Shown here: positions 63,068 through 64,000 of the stretch, one piece after another | How positions within the stretch are numbered: position 1 is the stretch's first letter | How the letters are laid out: each line of letters starts with the position of its first letter | Origin: Streptomyces jeddahensis | Lineage (GTDB): Bacteria; Actinomycetota; Actinomycetes; Streptomycetales; Streptomycetaceae | Direction of reading: 5' to 3' | Length of the DNA stretch: 64,000 nucleotides | Assembly: GCF_001642995.1 (NCBI RefSeq) | Contig: NZ_LOHS01000196.1 | Span: forward strand, 48,755 to 112,754 | Position numbers and translations under genes: made by a program | The notes under the pieces: generated by a model | What the model saw: the letters and a program-made list of their open reading frames with translations, nothing else | The model's database searches: none | Told to the model about the DNA's origin: nothing

Positions 63068-64000
63068 ATGAACCCTCGTCGCAAGATCCGTTCTCTTCCG
63101 CTTCCGAGCCCCACGGCCCGGGGCGGGGTGGCGGCGATGACGCTGCTGCTCATACCCGTGCTCGTGTTCGTCGGAGGTGATGGTTTCCGCGACTTCCTCA
63201 ACTTCGGCGCGGGCGTCCTGTCGCTCGTCTCCCTCACCAGCTCCGTGATCTGGGGCCTGGTCGCCACGGACAGGCTGTTCCTCAACTCCCGGCAGCGGCT
63301 GCTCGCCCAGGCCGTCCACCGCGCGACCGCGGTCGCCGCGCTGGCCCTTCTGCTGCTGCACATCACGGTCAAGCTCGCACTGGACCACACCACGCTGCTG
63401 GCCGCACTGATCCCGTTCGGACTCGGCTTCACGGGCACGAAGGGCCTCATCGGCTTCGGTTCCCTCGCAGCCCTGCTCATGGTCACCACTGGGCTGACGG
63501 GAGCCCTGCGGAGCGCCTTCGCGTCGCCGGTCCAGGTGGCCGCCCGCTGGCGGGCGGTCCACATGCTGGCCTATCCGGCCTGGTGCTCGGCCCTGATCCA
63601 CGGGCTGTACGCGGGCCGTCCCGCCGCCACCTGGGTGACGGTGATGTACTGCCTGGCCCTGGCCGCGGTCGTGGGCGCCATCGCGCTGCGCGCCGCACCG
63701 CTCCCGGTCAAGCGGCAGGTCGCCGCCCGGATCCTGGCGGTACTGCAGCCGGACGACAGAGGGCCCAGCGAGGCACGGGTGCGCCGGGACACGGCGGATT
63801 CCCCGCTGCCGGGCACCGTTCTGCCCGGCGGCGCGCTGAGCGACAGGGCACCGGGCGGTTCGACAGGCTCGCCCCTGGACGGCAGGCCCCCGGGCTACTC
63901 CACGCTCGGCGGCACGACCACTCCGCCTCGCCCCGAGCCTGCCTTCCCGTCCCCCTCAAGCACGCCTCTGCGCGGCATGACACCCCCCACCCCACCGCTC
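63068..64000 (+). CDS. Cytochrome b561/ferric-reductase-like membrane protein, 3' end outside window
   Basis: At least 311 residues, open at the right edge. About six transmembrane helices in residues 15-215. Two helices carry spaced His pairs: VHRATAVAALALLLLH (14 apart) and VHMLAYPAWCSALIH (13 apart), as expected for bis-His heme ligation across the membrane. The rest (from about 225) is a Pro/Gly/Ser-rich cytoplasmic tail, as also seen in streptomycete relatives. Likely electron-transfer membrane protein; the partner is unknown. Confidence 0.65.
   Translation, partial: MNPRRKIRSLPLPSPTARGGVAAMTLLLIPVLVFVGGDGFRDFLNFGAGVLSLVSLTSSVIWGLVATDRLFLNSRQRLLAQAVHRATAVAALALLLLHITVKLALDHTTLLAALIPFGLGFTGTKGLIGFGSLAALLMVTTGLTGALRSAFASPVQVAARWRAVHMLAYPAWCSALIHGLYAGRPAATWVTVMYCLALAAVVGAIALRAAPLPVKRQVAARILAVLQPDDRGPSEARVRRDTADSPLPGTVLPGGALSDRAPGGSTGSPLDGRPPGYSTLGGTTTPPRPEPAFPSPSSTPLRGMTPPTPPL

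Overview
The window is about 70% G+C, uses GTG and TTG starts freely, and has strong GGAGG-type ribosome sites. Its core gene content and order (zur-uppS-recO, era, ybeY-phoH, dnaJ-hrcA, lepA-rpsT-holA, comEC-comEA, leuS) are those of a Streptomyces chromosome core. I see no rRNA, tRNA, prophage, transposase or CRISPR array. The order resembles what I recall of Streptomyces coelicolor around zur to leuS, but I have not checked it.

Layout. 0-3.3 kb: end of a zinc ABC permease, the zinc regulator Zur, a YcxB-like membrane protein, undecaprenyl diphosphate synthase and RecO. 3.4-4.4 kb: a two-gene hypothetical unit diverging from a frameshifted, truncated XRE/DUF5753 regulator. 4.5-12.3 kb: a FadR-type GntR regulator divergent from a tightly coupled operon encoding a family-5 solute-binding lipoprotein, a permease, a permease-ATPase fusion, an ATPase and a DapA-superfamily lyase. 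12.3-17 kb: a repeat element, a zinc-ribbon TerB protein, leuA with a leucine leader-peptide attenuator, and a protealysin-type protease with its emfourin-type inhibitor. 17-23.5 kb: the era / cytidine-deaminase-like / MmcQ / CorC / ybeY / phoH core block, interrupted on the opposite strand by an ammonium channel-PII pair that has its own GlnR-like boxes. 23.7-31 kb: sugar kinase, glucarate-dehydratase-like enzyme with divergent IclR regulator, MFS transporter, adenine/adenosine deaminase, RNase Z. 31-41.6 kb: HIT protein, tricorn protease, glyoxalase fold, RsmE, nitronate monooxygenase, dnaJ-hrcA with a CIRCE element, metallo-beta-lactamase fold, DUF3097. 41.7-64 kb: HemW, a large PP2C/anti-sigma-like phosphatase, FadD, LepA, S20, DNA polymerase III delta, a YceI protein, ComEC/ComEA, DegV, LeuS behind a second leucine leader-peptide attenuator, and a heme-membrane-protein candidate that runs off the end.

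How the parts work together. Several conserved modules are visible: zinc homeostasis, cell-wall lipid carrier plus recombination, ribosome assembly and translation (era, ybeY, rsmE, lepA, rpsT, leuS), heat shock (hrcA-dnaJ under CIRCE) and leucine supply (leuA and leuS each behind a leucine-rich leader peptide). Accessory modules with local regulators sit between them: the GntR transport/lyase operon with two matched GACGT-N3-ACGTC operators, the IclR/glucarate-dehydratase pair with a perfect palindrome, and the amtB-PII pair.

The least expected signals are: (1) a complete attenuator upstream of leuS (short Leu-rich ORF, hairpin, intrinsic terminator); (2) an AmtB paralogue with glutamate in place of the first pore histidine; (3) a duplicated gene junction that creates an 18-codon mini-ORF chained by TGATG overlaps; (4) a 188-bp MITE-like element with 20-bp terminal inverted repeats, and related modules elsewhere; (5) repeated short tandem duplications that copy the 3' ends of genes including stop codons; (6) 13-residue repeats placing a cysteine every 13 residues in the ATPase domain of the large phosphatase. 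I found no clearly new multi-gene defence or biosynthetic system.
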